This document shows, in pieces, positions 7,690-18,017 of a DNA stretch of 64,000 bases. Where the stretch lies: contig DASXLB010000029.1 in NCBI GenBank assembly GCA_036496585.1, positions 65,535 through 129,534 of the forward strand, written 5' to 3'. The position numbers and the translations under genes were made by a program. The notes under the pieces are model-generated. The model was not told the DNA's origin. It searched no databases and was given only the letters and a program-made list of their open reading frames with translations. The DNA is from Vicinamibacterales bacterium (lineage in GTDB: Bacteria; Acidobacteriota; Vicinamibacteria; Vicinamibacterales; 2-12-FULL-66-21). Within the stretch, counting starts at the first letter, position 1, and every line of letters begins with the position of its first letter.

Positions 7690-9123
7690 CGCGGCGTGCG
7701 GTCGGACGGCCGCCGGCGCTTTGCCGGGGAATCCGGGTCCAACTCCAGCGCCTCCCAGAGCCAGGCGGAGTCGTAGGCCTGGCTCCCCTGACGGAGGGCG
7801 CGCTCGTAGTGATTGTCGAACCCGCGCAGCACCTCGATGAGCGCCGGCCGGTGCTTCCGGGATCGCACCGCCTCGCGCGGCGTCATGAAACCGAGCGCCG
7901 GAACCTGCTCGTCGAGCCAGCGTCGGCAATGCTCGTCCTGGAGTTGACGTTCGAGGCCAGCCTTGACGTCAGGCGGAAGATCGCTGGGGGCGGCAGGGGC
8001 CGGCGGGCCCTGCTCCAGGCGCGCGAGCGCCGCGGCCACGCTCTCGAGCGACGTGGCGCGATATTCCAGGTCCGGCGCCAGCGAGGCCAGCCACGTGCGG
8101 CAGCGCTCGTCGCGCGCGCGCGACATGGCTTCGACATGGAGGCGCCCGCCGTCGATCCGGAGCGTCGCGAGGATGCGCCACATCGTGCCGCCGTCTTCGC
8201 CCCACGTGTTTCACCGTCCTCGTCGGCGTGCACGTCGGCGGCCGCCTCGAGCGCCGCGCGCAGCGCTGCCTGATCCGGCACGTCGAAGGTCGACCGCGCG
8301 AACATCATCTGGTCGCCTTCGGGCGTGCCGATCGTCGGCAGCGGCCGCAGCACCACGCGATCGAGCCACCAGTGGTTGAACACCATGCCGTGGCGCTTCA
8401 GGAAAGCGCGGCGATCGTGCTCGGGCCACTTCCGCCGGTAAGCGCGCTGATGCCGGCGGAGGTCGGCGAGCAGATCCGCCTTGTCGGCAACGTCGTAGAG
8501 ATAGAGTCCGCCTTCGAACATCGGCACGCGTGCTCGTTGGCGACGACGCGGGCGCCGACGAGATCGGACCGCACGAGCTGCTCGCTGCCCAGCTTCTCGT
8601 GGACGAACACCGTCTCTCTCACGAGCAGGTCGCGCAACAGCACGCCGCGGCCGCGCTCCAGGCTCTCGACCTGGTAGAGCGACAGGTGCGACGCGCGCAT
8701 CCTGTCGACGAACGCCCGCTCGGCGGCGTCGAGCGAGCGGCCGCGCGCCTCGAGGAACAGATCGGCGACCGTGCGGCCTTCGTCGATATCCAGATCCCAG
8801 ATGAACCACGAGCTGTATTTGACGATCGCGTCGTCGTCCTCGACGAGCGCGTCTTTCACGTCATCGTCCATCTGGTCGAGAAAATCAGCCCAGAACAGGA
8901 TGTCGGCGATGTCGCGATCGCCATCGAACTCCGGGGAATCGGCGAACCGCAGGATCTTGGGCATCGCCGTCTCGCGGGGCGTGTCAGCCGGGCGAGCGGC
9001 GAGGCGCGCCGCCTCCTCTTTCGGCAGACAGCACTTCTTGTATTTCTGTGCGCTGCCGCAGGGGCAGGGATCGTTGCGTCCAGGTGGGCATCGGCGGCTC
9101 TCGGGTCTGCGCTCGTGCAGCAC
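7686..9123 (-). pseudogene. SEC-C zinc-binding protein gene broken by two frameshifts
   Basis: Three minus-strand reading frames read as one protein of about 475 residues. The first (from ATG 9123) has a SEC-C zinc motif (NDPCPCGSAQKYKKCC) and an acidic region. Near 8516-8530 the sense shifts to a second frame (VPMFEGGLYLYDVADKADLL). Near 8200-8210, at a run of four C, it shifts to a third frame (MWRILATLRIDGGRL) that ends in VPALGFMTPREAVRS, a module I associate with long SEC-C proteins. GC-rich codon use continues across all three. Either the gene is decaying or there are two single-base sequence errors; the homopolymer makes an error plausible for the second. Function unknown beyond metal binding. 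Confidence 0.7.
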
Positions 9124-9277
9124 TATATCGGGCCTCGGCGGAGGAAATCTTCAGGCACTCCATTGAGCGGCGGAGTCCACGAAGCCGGCTGATGTTGAGT
9201 GGAACGTCGTGGGTTCTTGATCGTAGACTGGGCCCTCAGATGTGGCGGCAGAGGCGGCCTGCCATTCGGAGCACGTG

Positions 9278-10096
9278 ATGAAACGGTCCTTGATGCTCAT
9301 GGCGCTCGCGGTCCTGTGTCAACTCTCATGCAGTGGCAGCCAGCCTGCCGCGCCATCGGGCACGCCATCACAGCAGCAGCTGTCAATCACGGGGCTCGTG
9401 ACGCTCGGGGAGGTCAATCCGAGCGTGCAGCTGACGCTGCTCTCCGGGAGCCAGGACGTAACCAATTCCGCGACATGTCAGTCGTCGAACACGTCGGTCG
9501 CGACGGTGTCACTGGGCCTCGTACGCGCGACTGGTGTCGGCACGACGACCGTCAACGCGTCGTACCAGGGCCGGACCCTGTCTTCTCAGATGTCTGCTAT
9601 TGCGGATCAGGACTGCATCCCGTATGACCCGTCAAACGTCTCTACGATGCCGGCCACGAAGGACCCGAGCCAGCTGCTCATCACCGCACCCGATCCGTTC
9701 GGCCGCTCTCAACTCTCTTACCCCACCGCCGACGGTCTGATCGATGCCGGCGACCTGGTGGCGTTGTATCGGAGGTAGACGCAGGTGTGCTACATCGGTC
9801 GAAATGATCCCAAGTTCACGCTGACGTTCTTCAAGAATGCGTCCGGTCAGCAGACCACGATCGCGCGCGAGGACTGCATTCCGTACAGCGCCGCCGCGCT
9901 GCAGGTTGTGGATCGGGGCGGCAGCGGCTGGGCGCTCGTGAGCGGCGGCACTCAGCTCGGGCTGCTCGTGACCGCATTCGATGCGGCGGTGGCCAGCGCC
10001 GTTGCTGCCCAAGCCTCGAACGAATGTTTCATCGGCCGCGGCAACACTCGTCCGAGTCCGTATGCCTTTACCACCGAGTATTGGAGGGGAGTATGA
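9278..10096 (+). pseudogene. Secreted Ig-like/repeat-module protein interrupted by an in-frame TAG
   Basis: Starts MKRSLMLMALAVLCQLSC, a signal peptide with a possible lipoprotein cysteine. An Ig-like (Big_2 type) domain follows, with SSNTSVATVSLGLVRATGVG. Two copies of a module that begins DCIPY and ends C(F/Y)IGR come next. In the first copy a TAG at 9776-9778 interrupts the text (LVALYRR-stop-TQVCYIGRND), and the same frame then continues open to the TGA at 10094. A GTG at 9785 could restart translation, but it lacks a signal peptide. One base change from a Tyr codon explains the stop. The last 4 bp overlap the start of the VWFA gene (ATGA), so the two were probably cotranslated. Confidence 0.7.
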
Positions 10097-11619
10097 CGTG
10101 GATCGCATGCGCGCTCATCGTTGGGCAGATGACGGGGGTAGCGGCGCCCTCGCAGCATCCGCAGCCGGTCGCCCGCAGCGGTTCCATACTCGTCCGGCTC
10201 ACGGTGGTTGCTCGTGACCATAGAGGTGCGTTCGTCGGCAGTCTCACGGCTGACGACTTCAAAGTCTCCGAAGACGGGAAGCCGGTCACGGCCAGCTTCT
10301 TCACGGAAGTGACGGGGGCACCAGCCGTTTCATCCGCACCGACTACGACAGTGCCGACGGGGGCGTTCTCCAATCTCGCAGCCGCGACAGCCGCACCGAA
10401 CGTCACCGTGATTCTGTTCGATCGCCTCAATACGAAGTGGGAAGACCAGGCGCGGGCGCGCGAGCAGCTGAAGACGTTCTTCGCGAAGCTCCGGCCCGAC
10501 GATCGCGTGGCCGTGTATGCGCTCGACGATACCGCGCTGCGCGTGATACACGACTTCACCTCGGACGCGTCGGCGCTCGTGCGCGCGATCAGCGACAACG
10601 CCCGTCCCGATTCACCGGCCGCCGAGCTGCAGACGGCGGCCCCCGCGAATCTCGCTGACGAGTACGTCAATCAACTCAGCCGGACCACGGCGCTGACGAC
10701 CTTCACCGCACTCGAAACGATCGGACAGCACCTGGCCGGGATTCCAGGGCGGAAGAATCTCGTCTGGGTCTCCAATGCATTTCCCATCCCTCCCAATGCC
10801 GAGTACAACCGCACTCAGGAAATCGAGCGCGCCGCCCGCTCGCTGAATACCGCCAACATCTCGCTGTACGGCATCGATACGCGCGGTCTCATCGGCGCCG
10901 TTCGGATGACAGCGACGAGCGACACGTTCGTCAGCATGAACACCGTGAACGGGAATCACGAGGTCATCGAGGCGCTAACAGAGCGGACAGGCGGCCGCGC
11001 GTTCTTCAATAACAACGACACGGCCGGTTCAGTGCGGCGCGCGATCGACGACTCGGAGCACCACTACGAGTTCGATTACTACTCACCGGCTTCGACGCCA
11101 GACGACAGATACCGCGTCATCAGCGCCGTGGTGAAGAAATCCGGTGTGGATCTTCAGTACCGTCGCGGCTATTTCGCGACGCTCGCCGCCGCGCCAGGCG
11201 GTGACCGCAAGACGATATTGGAGCGGACACTCGCCAATCCACTCGATGCCACCGGCATTCTCCTCGATGTGACGCCGACGCCACGACCGAACGGGATGGA
11301 ACTCGCCATTCATGCTGATGCAGGCAACCTGGCGTTCCTGAACCGCGCCGGCGTTTGGTCCGATGCACTGGACCTTGCGATCGCCCAACTGCGCGACGAC
11401 GGCACGTCGACGATCGACGTCGACACGACCATCACGCTCCATCTGAACGAGGGGCAGCACCACACCATCATCAGCAACGGACTGACGATCACGAAGACAA
11501 TCGTGGTACTCGCCGATACCTCGCGCGTCGTCGTCGTCGTTCGCGATGCCGCCACAGGTGCCGTAGGGTCAGTGGTAATTTCCGCCGCGAGCCTGCGGGG
11601 AGCTTCGCAGTCTCCATGA
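10093..11619 (+). CDS. Secreted VWFA-related protein of the acidobacterial type
   Basis: 508 residues: signal peptide (MTWIACALIVGQMTGVAAPS), a beta-rich N-terminal segment (LTVVARDHRGAFVGSLTADD, DFKVSEDGKPV) and a von Willebrand A-like domain. The latter begins NVTVILFDRLNTKW and includes LRPDDRVAVYALDD and GIPGRKNLVWVSNAF. This domain combination matches the acidobacterial VWFA-related family (TIGR03436). The C-terminal 170 residues are beta-rich and end LRGASQSP. The ATG at 10093 has a strong GGAGGGGA site and overlaps the stop of the preceding gene; an in-frame ATG at 10024 would lack the signal peptide. Likely exported; substrate or partner unknown. Confidence 0.85.
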   Translation: MTWIACALIVGQMTGVAAPSQHPQPVARSGSILVRLTVVARDHRGAFVGSLTADDFKVSEDGKPVTASFFTEVTGAPAVSSAPTTTVPTGAFSNLAAATAAPNVTVILFDRLNTKWEDQARAREQLKTFFAKLRPDDRVAVYALDDTALRVIHDFTSDASALVRAISDNARPDSPAAELQTAAPANLADEYVNQLSRTTALTTFTALETIGQHLAGIPGRKNLVWVSNAFPIPPNAEYNRTQEIERAARSLNTANISLYGIDTRGLIGAVRMTATSDTFVSMNTVNGNHEVIEALTERTGGRAFFNNNDTAGSVRRAIDDSEHHYEFDYYSPASTPDDRYRVISAVVKKSGVDLQYRRGYFATLAAAPGGDRKTILERTLANPLDATGILLDVTPTPRPNGMELAIHADAGNLAFLNRAGVWSDALDLAIAQLRDDGTSTIDVDTTITLHLNEGQHHTIISNGLTITKTIVVLADTSRVVVVVRDAATGAVGSVVISAASLRGASQSP

Positions 11620-11644
11620 GGGCTTCTCCGGCGACGCCGCTCAC

Positions 11645-12076
11645 CTATCCCCCACCGCGCGTCAGGTACGCCTCGACCGCCCGCACGTAGTCGACGATGT
11701 CGGTGCGTGCCGGCGCGAGCGCGTCGAACAGACGGCCGGGATCGATGGCGTCGTATTCGTGGACGAGCCGGTTGCGCAACCCCGCCGAGGGCGCGAGACG
11801 CCGCGCAAAGGCGGCATCGACCACACCCAGGTCGGCCAATCGTAGAAACGACGTGTAGTAGTCGGCCGGCGGCGGGTGGCCCTGCTCGACGAGCAGATGG
11901 AAATTAACGTCGATCATCCGGCCGATCATCCGTTCCAGCAGTCGCTCAGCCACCCGCTGGTCGAATGCGCTGGCGACAAACGCCTCGCGCGATTTCGCCG
12001 CTACCTCACCCACCGCGTCGAGATCGCCGGCAATCAACGTCAGCTTGCGCGTCACGAGCGCCGGGTCGATCGTCAC
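11645..12076 (-). CDS. hepT: HepT-like toxin ribonuclease/adenylylation target
   Basis: Toxin of a HepT/MntA type VII toxin-antitoxin module, 143 residues, all-helical. The signature RX4HXY is complete (Arg101, His106, Tyr108 in RNRLVHEYD). In characterised systems the toxin is a HEPN ribonuclease, and MntA adenylylates the tyrosine of this motif to silence it. The ATG overlaps the stop of mntA by 4 bp, so the antitoxin is made first. It is convergent with the VWFA gene, 25 bp away. Confidence 0.88.
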   Translation of the reverse strand: MTIDPALVTRKLTLIAGDLDAVGEVAAKSREAFVASAFDQRVAERLLERMIGRMIDVNFHLLVEQGHPPPADYYTSFLRLADLGVVDAAFARRLAPSAGLRNRLVHEYDAIDPGRLFDALAPARTDIVDYVRAVEAYLTRGGG

Positions 12077-12465
12077 CGCTCAGCCCCGACCTTGCGCCTT
12101 ACGTAGGCGCGTTCCATGTCGAGGAAGCGACGATGATCGACATAGCGCTTGAATGCGTAGAGGCGCAGTTCCGCCACGTCGCTGGGCGTGCCGAAGAGCA
12201 CGCGTGATCGCTCGAACACCTGCTTCAGGAACAACGGGTCCGCGTGATTGAGCACCGCGAGATCAACCTCGCGACCGGGAAAGTGCGGCTGGAGGTCGGC
12301 GGCCACTTCGGCCTCACTCATCAGGGAGCCAGGGGCGCGCTCGAACCAAGCACCAAGGTCGACATCGCTTCGCACGTGCATGTGCCCCGTCGCCGTCGAA
12401 CCGAACTGGATCAGCACACGGATCCCATGGCGGCGAGCCGTGGCCTCGAAGTCGTTCTCGCTCAC
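12073..12465 (-). CDS. mntA: MntA-like nucleotidyltransferase antitoxin
   Basis: Minimal nucleotidyltransferase of about 130 residues. The active-site pattern GSX10DXD is exact: Gly22-Ser23 in FGSTATGHMH, then Asp34 and Asp36 in SDVDLG. A third acidic residue is likely in REVDLAVLN. It should transfer AMP to the partner HepT. The GTG at 12465 was chosen because it begins VSENDFEATARRHGIRVLIQ, the normal distance before the GS motif; an ATG 23 codons upstream adds unrelated sequence. No clear promoter is visible before it. Confidence 0.87.
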   Translation of the reverse strand: MSENDFEATARRHGIRVLIQFGSTATGHMHVRSDVDLGAWFERAPGSLMSEAEVAADLQPHFPGREVDLAVLNHADPLFLKQVFERSRVLFGTPSDVAELRLYAFKRYVDHRRFLDMERAYVRRKVGAER

Positions 12466-12670
12466 ACAATCATCATACGCTCGGCGGCGAGCGGCATCCC
12501 GGTGCCCGTCGCCGCCGCCGAGGACGTGGTTCACGGGAACGTCTGGGCGTTCCAGGACCCGGCTCGCCGCGCCAGCAAACGACAGAAGGGCCTCGCCGAC
12601 ATCGCCCGACTCCGGAGGCCTTCCCCGCTCTGCGCGCGGACATCCTCAACGACCACCTGACGCGGCAGGT

Positions 12671-12954
12671 ATGATCCGCCTCGCCCCGTCCCGTCGCCGC
12701 TACAATGGCGGCACGGCCGAACGCCCGCTGCTGACCGACGAGGAGCGCGCGCAGGCGAAACGCTGCTCGACACCTGGGCACACGTCGGACCCCTCATGGA
12801 GCGGTGGGAGCGCGTCAGAGTCTTGTCTGACGAGGACGCCGCGCGCGATGCCTTGCGCCTGTTCGAGCCGCGGCAGTCCGACTGGCCCGCCGATGACGGC
12901 GAAGGCTTGCTGCTGCACCAGCGGGTGTTTGCACGCGCCGGTCGAAGCCGATGA
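12671..12954 (+). pseudogene. Small gene remnant with a one-base deletion
   Basis: An ATG opens a frame reading LLTDEERAQAKR; after base 12760 the sense moves by one base and continues LLDTWAHVGPLMERWERVRV, then LSDEDAARDALRLFEPRQSD, and ends at a TGA. Restoring one base after AAACG gives a continuous protein of about 95 residues, helical and acidic/basic in character. A TACAAT box at about 12702 lies inside the first part. I do not recognise the family. It lies in a 750-bp stretch without an intact gene between mntA and ilvA. Confidence 0.4.
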
Positions 12955-13207
12955 ACGATGAAGACCCGGACCTGCTTCGCCCTTTCGAGGACGCGCTGCG
13001 CACGACCAGTACCTGAAATCCTTCACAATTCGGCGCCTTTCTCGCCCCCTTCGATCCGACGCCCGGCCGCGCTGCGTCTCAACTCCTCGTTTTCGGCTCG
13101 CAGCCGCTCGGGCCCTACATCCAGATCGGCTTCAGACTTGCCTCACTTCGTACGAACAGGCTGCGTGGCGAGCACCTTGCGGGAACAGGGACGGACGGCA
13201 CAACATA
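12951..13207 (+). other. Stretch without an intact gene; probable decayed coding DNA
   Basis: An ATG overlapping the preceding stop starts NDEDPDLLRPFEDALR and stops after 21 codons at 13014-13016. Protein-like text continues in other frames (DQYLKSFTIRRL, then GAFLAPFDPTPGRAASQLL and GPYIQIGFRLASLRTNRL, ending at a TAG). The piecemeal sense in shifted frames suggests a second decayed small gene rather than regulatory DNA. No RNA gene or strong promoter is visible before ilvA. Confidence 0.3.
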
Positions 13208-13219
13208 GGAGCCGCCGCC

Positions 13220-14731
13220 ATGGACACTTTGCTCCGCGAGATCCTCACCAGCCGTGTGTACGAAGCCGCCCGGGAGACCCCGCTCGATCCCGCTCCCCGG
13301 CTGTCACGCCGGCTGGGCAACGAAATCCTGCTGAAACGCGAAGACCTGCAGCCGATCTTCAGTTTCAAGCTGCGCGGCGCCTACAACCGGATCGCGCGAC
13401 TGTCGGCCGACGATCGGGCCCGCGGCGTGATCGCGGCCAGCGCCGGCAACCACGCCCAAGGGGTGGCGTTCTCGGCGCAGCGCCTCGGGCTGAAGGCGCT
13501 GATCGTGATGCCGCGGACCACGCCGGAGATCAAAGTCGACGCGGTCCGTGCGCTCGGCGCGGACGTGGTGCTGGCGGGCGATCGCTACGCGGAGGCGCAG
13601 CAGCATGCCGAGCGACTGGCCGCCGCCGGCGGACTCGTGTTCATCCATCCGTTCGACGACCCGCTGGTGATCGCCGGGCAGGGCACGATCGGCATGGAAC
13701 TGCTCCGCCAGAGCCCTTCGCTCGATGCGGTGTTCGTCCCGGTCGGCGGCGGCGGGCTGATCGCCGGGATCGCCGCCTACATCAAGGCCCTCCAGCCGGA
13801 CGTGGAGGTGATCGGCGTCGAGCCTGTCGACGCCGACGCGATGGCGAGATCGCTCGCCGCCGGCGAGCGGGTCCGCCTCGAAGACGTGGGCCTGTTCGCC
13901 GACGGCGTCGCCGTGCAGCAGGTCGGCGCCTACACGTTTCCGATCGTCCGCGCCACGGTGAACCGGATCATCCTCGTCGACAACGACGAGATCTGCGCTG
14001 CGATCAAGGACATCTTCGACGACACCCGCACGATCGTCGAGCCGGCCGGCGCGCTCGCGCTCGCCGGACTGAAGTCGTACGTCGAGCACGAGCCGACCGC
14101 CGGGCGGCGGCTCGCCGCGATCATGAGCGGCGCCAACATGAACTTCGATCGGCTGCGCTTCGTGGCCGAACGCGCCGAGCTCGGCGAGGGCCGCGAAACG
14201 CTGCTCGCGGTGACGATTCCGGAACAGCCGGGCGCCTTCCGCGCCTTCTGCGCCGCGCTCGGCGCGCGCGTCGTGACCGAGTTCAACTACCGCCTGAGCG
14301 GACGCGATCACGCCGAGATTTTCGTCGGCGTCGCCACCCAGACGCACGCCGAGGGTGCGGCACTGACCGGGCGCCTGCGCGCGCTCGGCTACGAGACGGC
14401 CGACCTCTCGGCCAACGAAATGGCGAAGCTGCACGTCCGCCACATGGTTGGCGGACACCCGCCAGCCGTGGTCGCCGAGCGCGTCTGCCGTTTCGAATTC
14501 CCCGAGCGCCCCGGCGCGCTCCTGCACTTCCTCGACGCGGTCGGCGGCCGCTGGAACATCAGCCTCTTCCACTACCGCAACCACGGCGCCGACTTCGGCC
14601 GCGTGCTGGCGGCATTTGAGGTGCCGCCATCCGAATCAGCGGCGTTCGAAGGCTTCCTCGCGGGCCTCGACTACCGCTACGCGCTCGACGAGCAGAACGA
14701 CGCGTACCAGCGCTTTCTCGCCCATCTTTAA
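13220..14731 (+). CDS. ilvA: Threonine ammonia-lyase, biosynthetic
   Basis: PLP enzyme that converts threonine to 2-oxobutanoate, the first step to isoleucine. 503 residues, the length of the biosynthetic form. The catalytic domain (about 1-325) has SFKLRGAYN with PLP-binding Lys50, ASAGNHAQGVAFSAQRL, and the glycine loop PVGGGGLIAGIA. The C-terminal 170 residues form two ACT-like regulatory domains (TIPEQPGAFRAFCAALGA; EFPERPGALLHFLDAVGG), the usual isoleucine/valine sensor. The start follows GGAGCCGCCGCC. No other branched-chain genes are adjacent. Confidence 0.96.
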   Translation: MDTLLREILTSRVYEAARETPLDPAPRLSRRLGNEILLKREDLQPIFSFKLRGAYNRIARLSADDRARGVIAASAGNHAQGVAFSAQRLGLKALIVMPRTTPEIKVDAVRALGADVVLAGDRYAEAQQHAERLAAAGGLVFIHPFDDPLVIAGQGTIGMELLRQSPSLDAVFVPVGGGGLIAGIAAYIKALQPDVEVIGVEPVDADAMARSLAAGERVRLEDVGLFADGVAVQQVGAYTFPIVRATVNRIILVDNDEICAAIKDIFDDTRTIVEPAGALALAGLKSYVEHEPTAGRRLAAIMSGANMNFDRLRFVAERAELGEGRETLLAVTIPEQPGAFRAFCAALGARVVTEFNYRLSGRDHAEIFVGVATQTHAEGAALTGRLRALGYETADLSANEMAKLHVRHMVGGHPPAVVAERVCRFEFPERPGALLHFLDAVGGRWNISLFHYRNHGADFGRVLAAFEVPPSESAAFEGFLAGLDYRYALDEQNDAYQRFLAHL

Positions 14732-14775
14732 TCACGGCTTCGCGGATCACGGCTCGGCGGATCAGTGCTTCGCGA
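14731..14775. repeat. Three 15-bp tandem repeats between ilvA and the S10 peptidase
   Basis: ATCACGGCTTCGCGG, ATCACGGCTCGGCGG and ATCAGTGCTTCGCGA follow head to tail with exact 15-bp spacing. The array begins at the last base of the ilvA stop and its third copy encodes the C-terminus of the convergent peptidase gene. No hairpin or T-run is obvious. It resembles the other short-word arrays in intergenic gaps of this window. Confidence 0.65.
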
Positions 14776-16297
14776 ACATCTCCTGCACGTCCTTGCGCAG
14801 CGCGGCGGAGCTGTCGGGACGCGAGTAGAACATGTGGCCGCCCGGATACATGCGCACCGTGACCCGCGACGGATCGCCCATCGCGGGCATCTGATCGACC
14901 GTCAGCACCGAGCCCATGAACGGGCACGACAGGTCGTTCCATCCGTGCACGATCAGAACGCGCAGCTTCGAATCGGCCGCGACCGCCTGCCGGAGATCGG
15001 CGGTGGCGCCGTTGCGAAGCGCGGCGCTGTCGAAGTCCCACTGGCCGCCGACCTCGTAGCTGAGCGCGTGATAGGGACCACTCGCCTTCCATCCGACGAC
15101 GCGCGTCACGAAGTCCACCATCGCGGACGTGGTCGGCGCGACGATGCCTTCGAGGAGCGGATCGCTGAAACGCTGCTCAGGCGCGTACGGAAACGGATCG
15201 AAGGCGGTCACGTTCGAGTCGTAGACGCTGCCGATCTTCCCCTGCTCGCGAAAGACTTCGCGCAGATAGGCGCCGATCTCGATGCGGCCGCCCGACCGGC
15301 GCACGAACGCCTTGTCGAGCCCGGTGAGCTCGGTCACCTTCTGCACGACACGATCGGTGGCCGCCGGATCGGAGCGACCTTTCAGCAGGTCCGAGACGTA
15401 TTCGCCGCGCGCGTAGGCGATCACCGGCGCCATCGTCTCGGCCGAGAGCCGGTGCTGCCGCTCGAGATTCGCCGCCGCCATCGACGGCAGGTTCACCACC
15501 CACGCGATCGGCGACACGTCCTGGTTGTCGTCGAGAGACGGATTCAGGTAGGGGGACACCGCCACCACGCCGTTCATCGCCACGCCGAGCTGCGTCTGCA
15601 GGTAATGCGTGATGCGCGGCACACGGTAGCCGCCGTAGCTCTCTCCCGCGATGTACTTGCGCGACCGCAGCCGCTGGTTCTTGACGAGCCAGTCGAAGAT
15701 GACGCGTGAGAGGTAGTGGATGTCGTTGTCGGTGCTGAAGAAGTCCTTCTTGGCGGCGTCGGCGGCTTCGAGCGGGCGGCTGAAGCCGGTGCCGATCGGA
15801 TCGATGAAGACGAGATCGGTGAAGTCGAGCCAGGTGCCGGGATTGTCGGTCAGGGCGACCGGGTTGGACGCGCTGTCCCCCTCGGCGCCGAACGCGAGAT
15901 GCTTCGGCCCGATGGCGCCGAAGTTCAGATAGACCGATGCGGCGCCGGGCCCCCCGTTCAGCGCGAACGTCACGGGCCGGTCCGCCCCCTCCATCACGTA
16001 GGAGGTGTAGACCACGTCCGCCGTCTTCTTGCTGCCGTCGGCCGCATAGACGGGAATCGTCCCGACCGTGGCGGTGTATTTCAACGTCTTGCCACCGAGC
16101 TGCATCGTCTGATCGACGTGCGCGTCGGGCGGTAACGGCGGCAGCGCGTCGGCGGCCTTCTCGGCCGGCTTCTCCGCTACCGCAGGTGAAGGGGGCGCCG
16201 GCTGCTGCGCCCGGAGCACCGGGACGACGAGCGAGATGGCGGCGCACGCGAGTGCGGGGCGAACGAGGACGCCGATGCGGCGGCACGTGAGTGTCAT
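14762..16297 (-). CDS. Exported serine carboxypeptidase-like protein (S10 family)
   Basis: 511 residues with an N-terminal signal segment (LACAAISLVVPVLRA) and a Pro/Ala/Lys-rich spacer. The S10 peptidase fold follows: FALNGGPGAASVYLNF for the oxyanion region, AGESYGGYRVPRI with the nucleophile serine in GESYGG, VLIVHGWNDLSCPF with the catalytic Asp, and MYPGGHMFYSR with the His. This predicts release of C-terminal amino acids from peptides in the periplasm or outside. It is convergent with ilvA and follows the sigma-54 activator gene by 51 bp in the same direction. Confidence 0.9.
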   Translation of the reverse strand: MTLTCRRIGVLVRPALACAAISLVVPVLRAQQPAPPSPAVAEKPAEKAADALPPLPPDAHVDQTMQLGGKTLKYTATVGTIPVYAADGSKKTADVVYTSYVMEGADRPVTFALNGGPGAASVYLNFGAIGPKHLAFGAEGDSASNPVALTDNPGTWLDFTDLVFIDPIGTGFSRPLEAADAAKKDFFSTDNDIHYLSRVIFDWLVKNQRLRSRKYIAGESYGGYRVPRITHYLQTQLGVAMNGVVAVSPYLNPSLDDNQDVSPIAWVVNLPSMAAANLERQHRLSAETMAPVIAYARGEYVSDLLKGRSDPAATDRVVQKVTELTGLDKAFVRRSGGRIEIGAYLREVFREQGKIGSVYDSNVTAFDPFPYAPEQRFSDPLLEGIVAPTTSAMVDFVTRVVGWKASGPYHALSYEVGGQWDFDSAALRNGATADLRQAVAADSKLRVLIVHGWNDLSCPFMGSVLTVDQMPAMGDPSRVTVRMYPGGHMFYSRPDSSAALRKDVQEMFAKH

Positions 16298-16348
16298 CGG
16301 CAGAGCATACCGGAACGCTGTGCCGCGGACGCCGGGTCCCGGCCCGTC

Positions 16349-17932
<1,584 letters not shown>

Positions 17933-17946
17933 GTCGAGGACTCCGT

Positions 17947-17968
17947 CAGACCCGTCTGGTTTCAGACG
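17947..17968 (-). promoter_or_regulatory. Overlapping inverted repeats in the activator leader
   Basis: CAGAC-CC-GTCTG (17947-17958) overlaps CGTCTG-GTTT-CAGACG (17953-17968), giving three alternating CAGAC half-sites 15 to 36 bp before the activator ATG. The position suggests an autoregulatory operator or an mRNA hairpin that affects translation. No such pattern is obvious before the neighbouring genes. Confidence 0.45.
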
Positions 17969-18017
17969 CTCGAGATGGCCGCAGCATACTGGCGGTTATC
18001 GCAGATCTTTACCTATA

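Noticed and set aside
10024..10092. Upstream ATG for the VWFA protein
   Set aside because: It would place 23 polar residues before the signal peptide, and the ATG at 10093 has a much better ribosome binding site.
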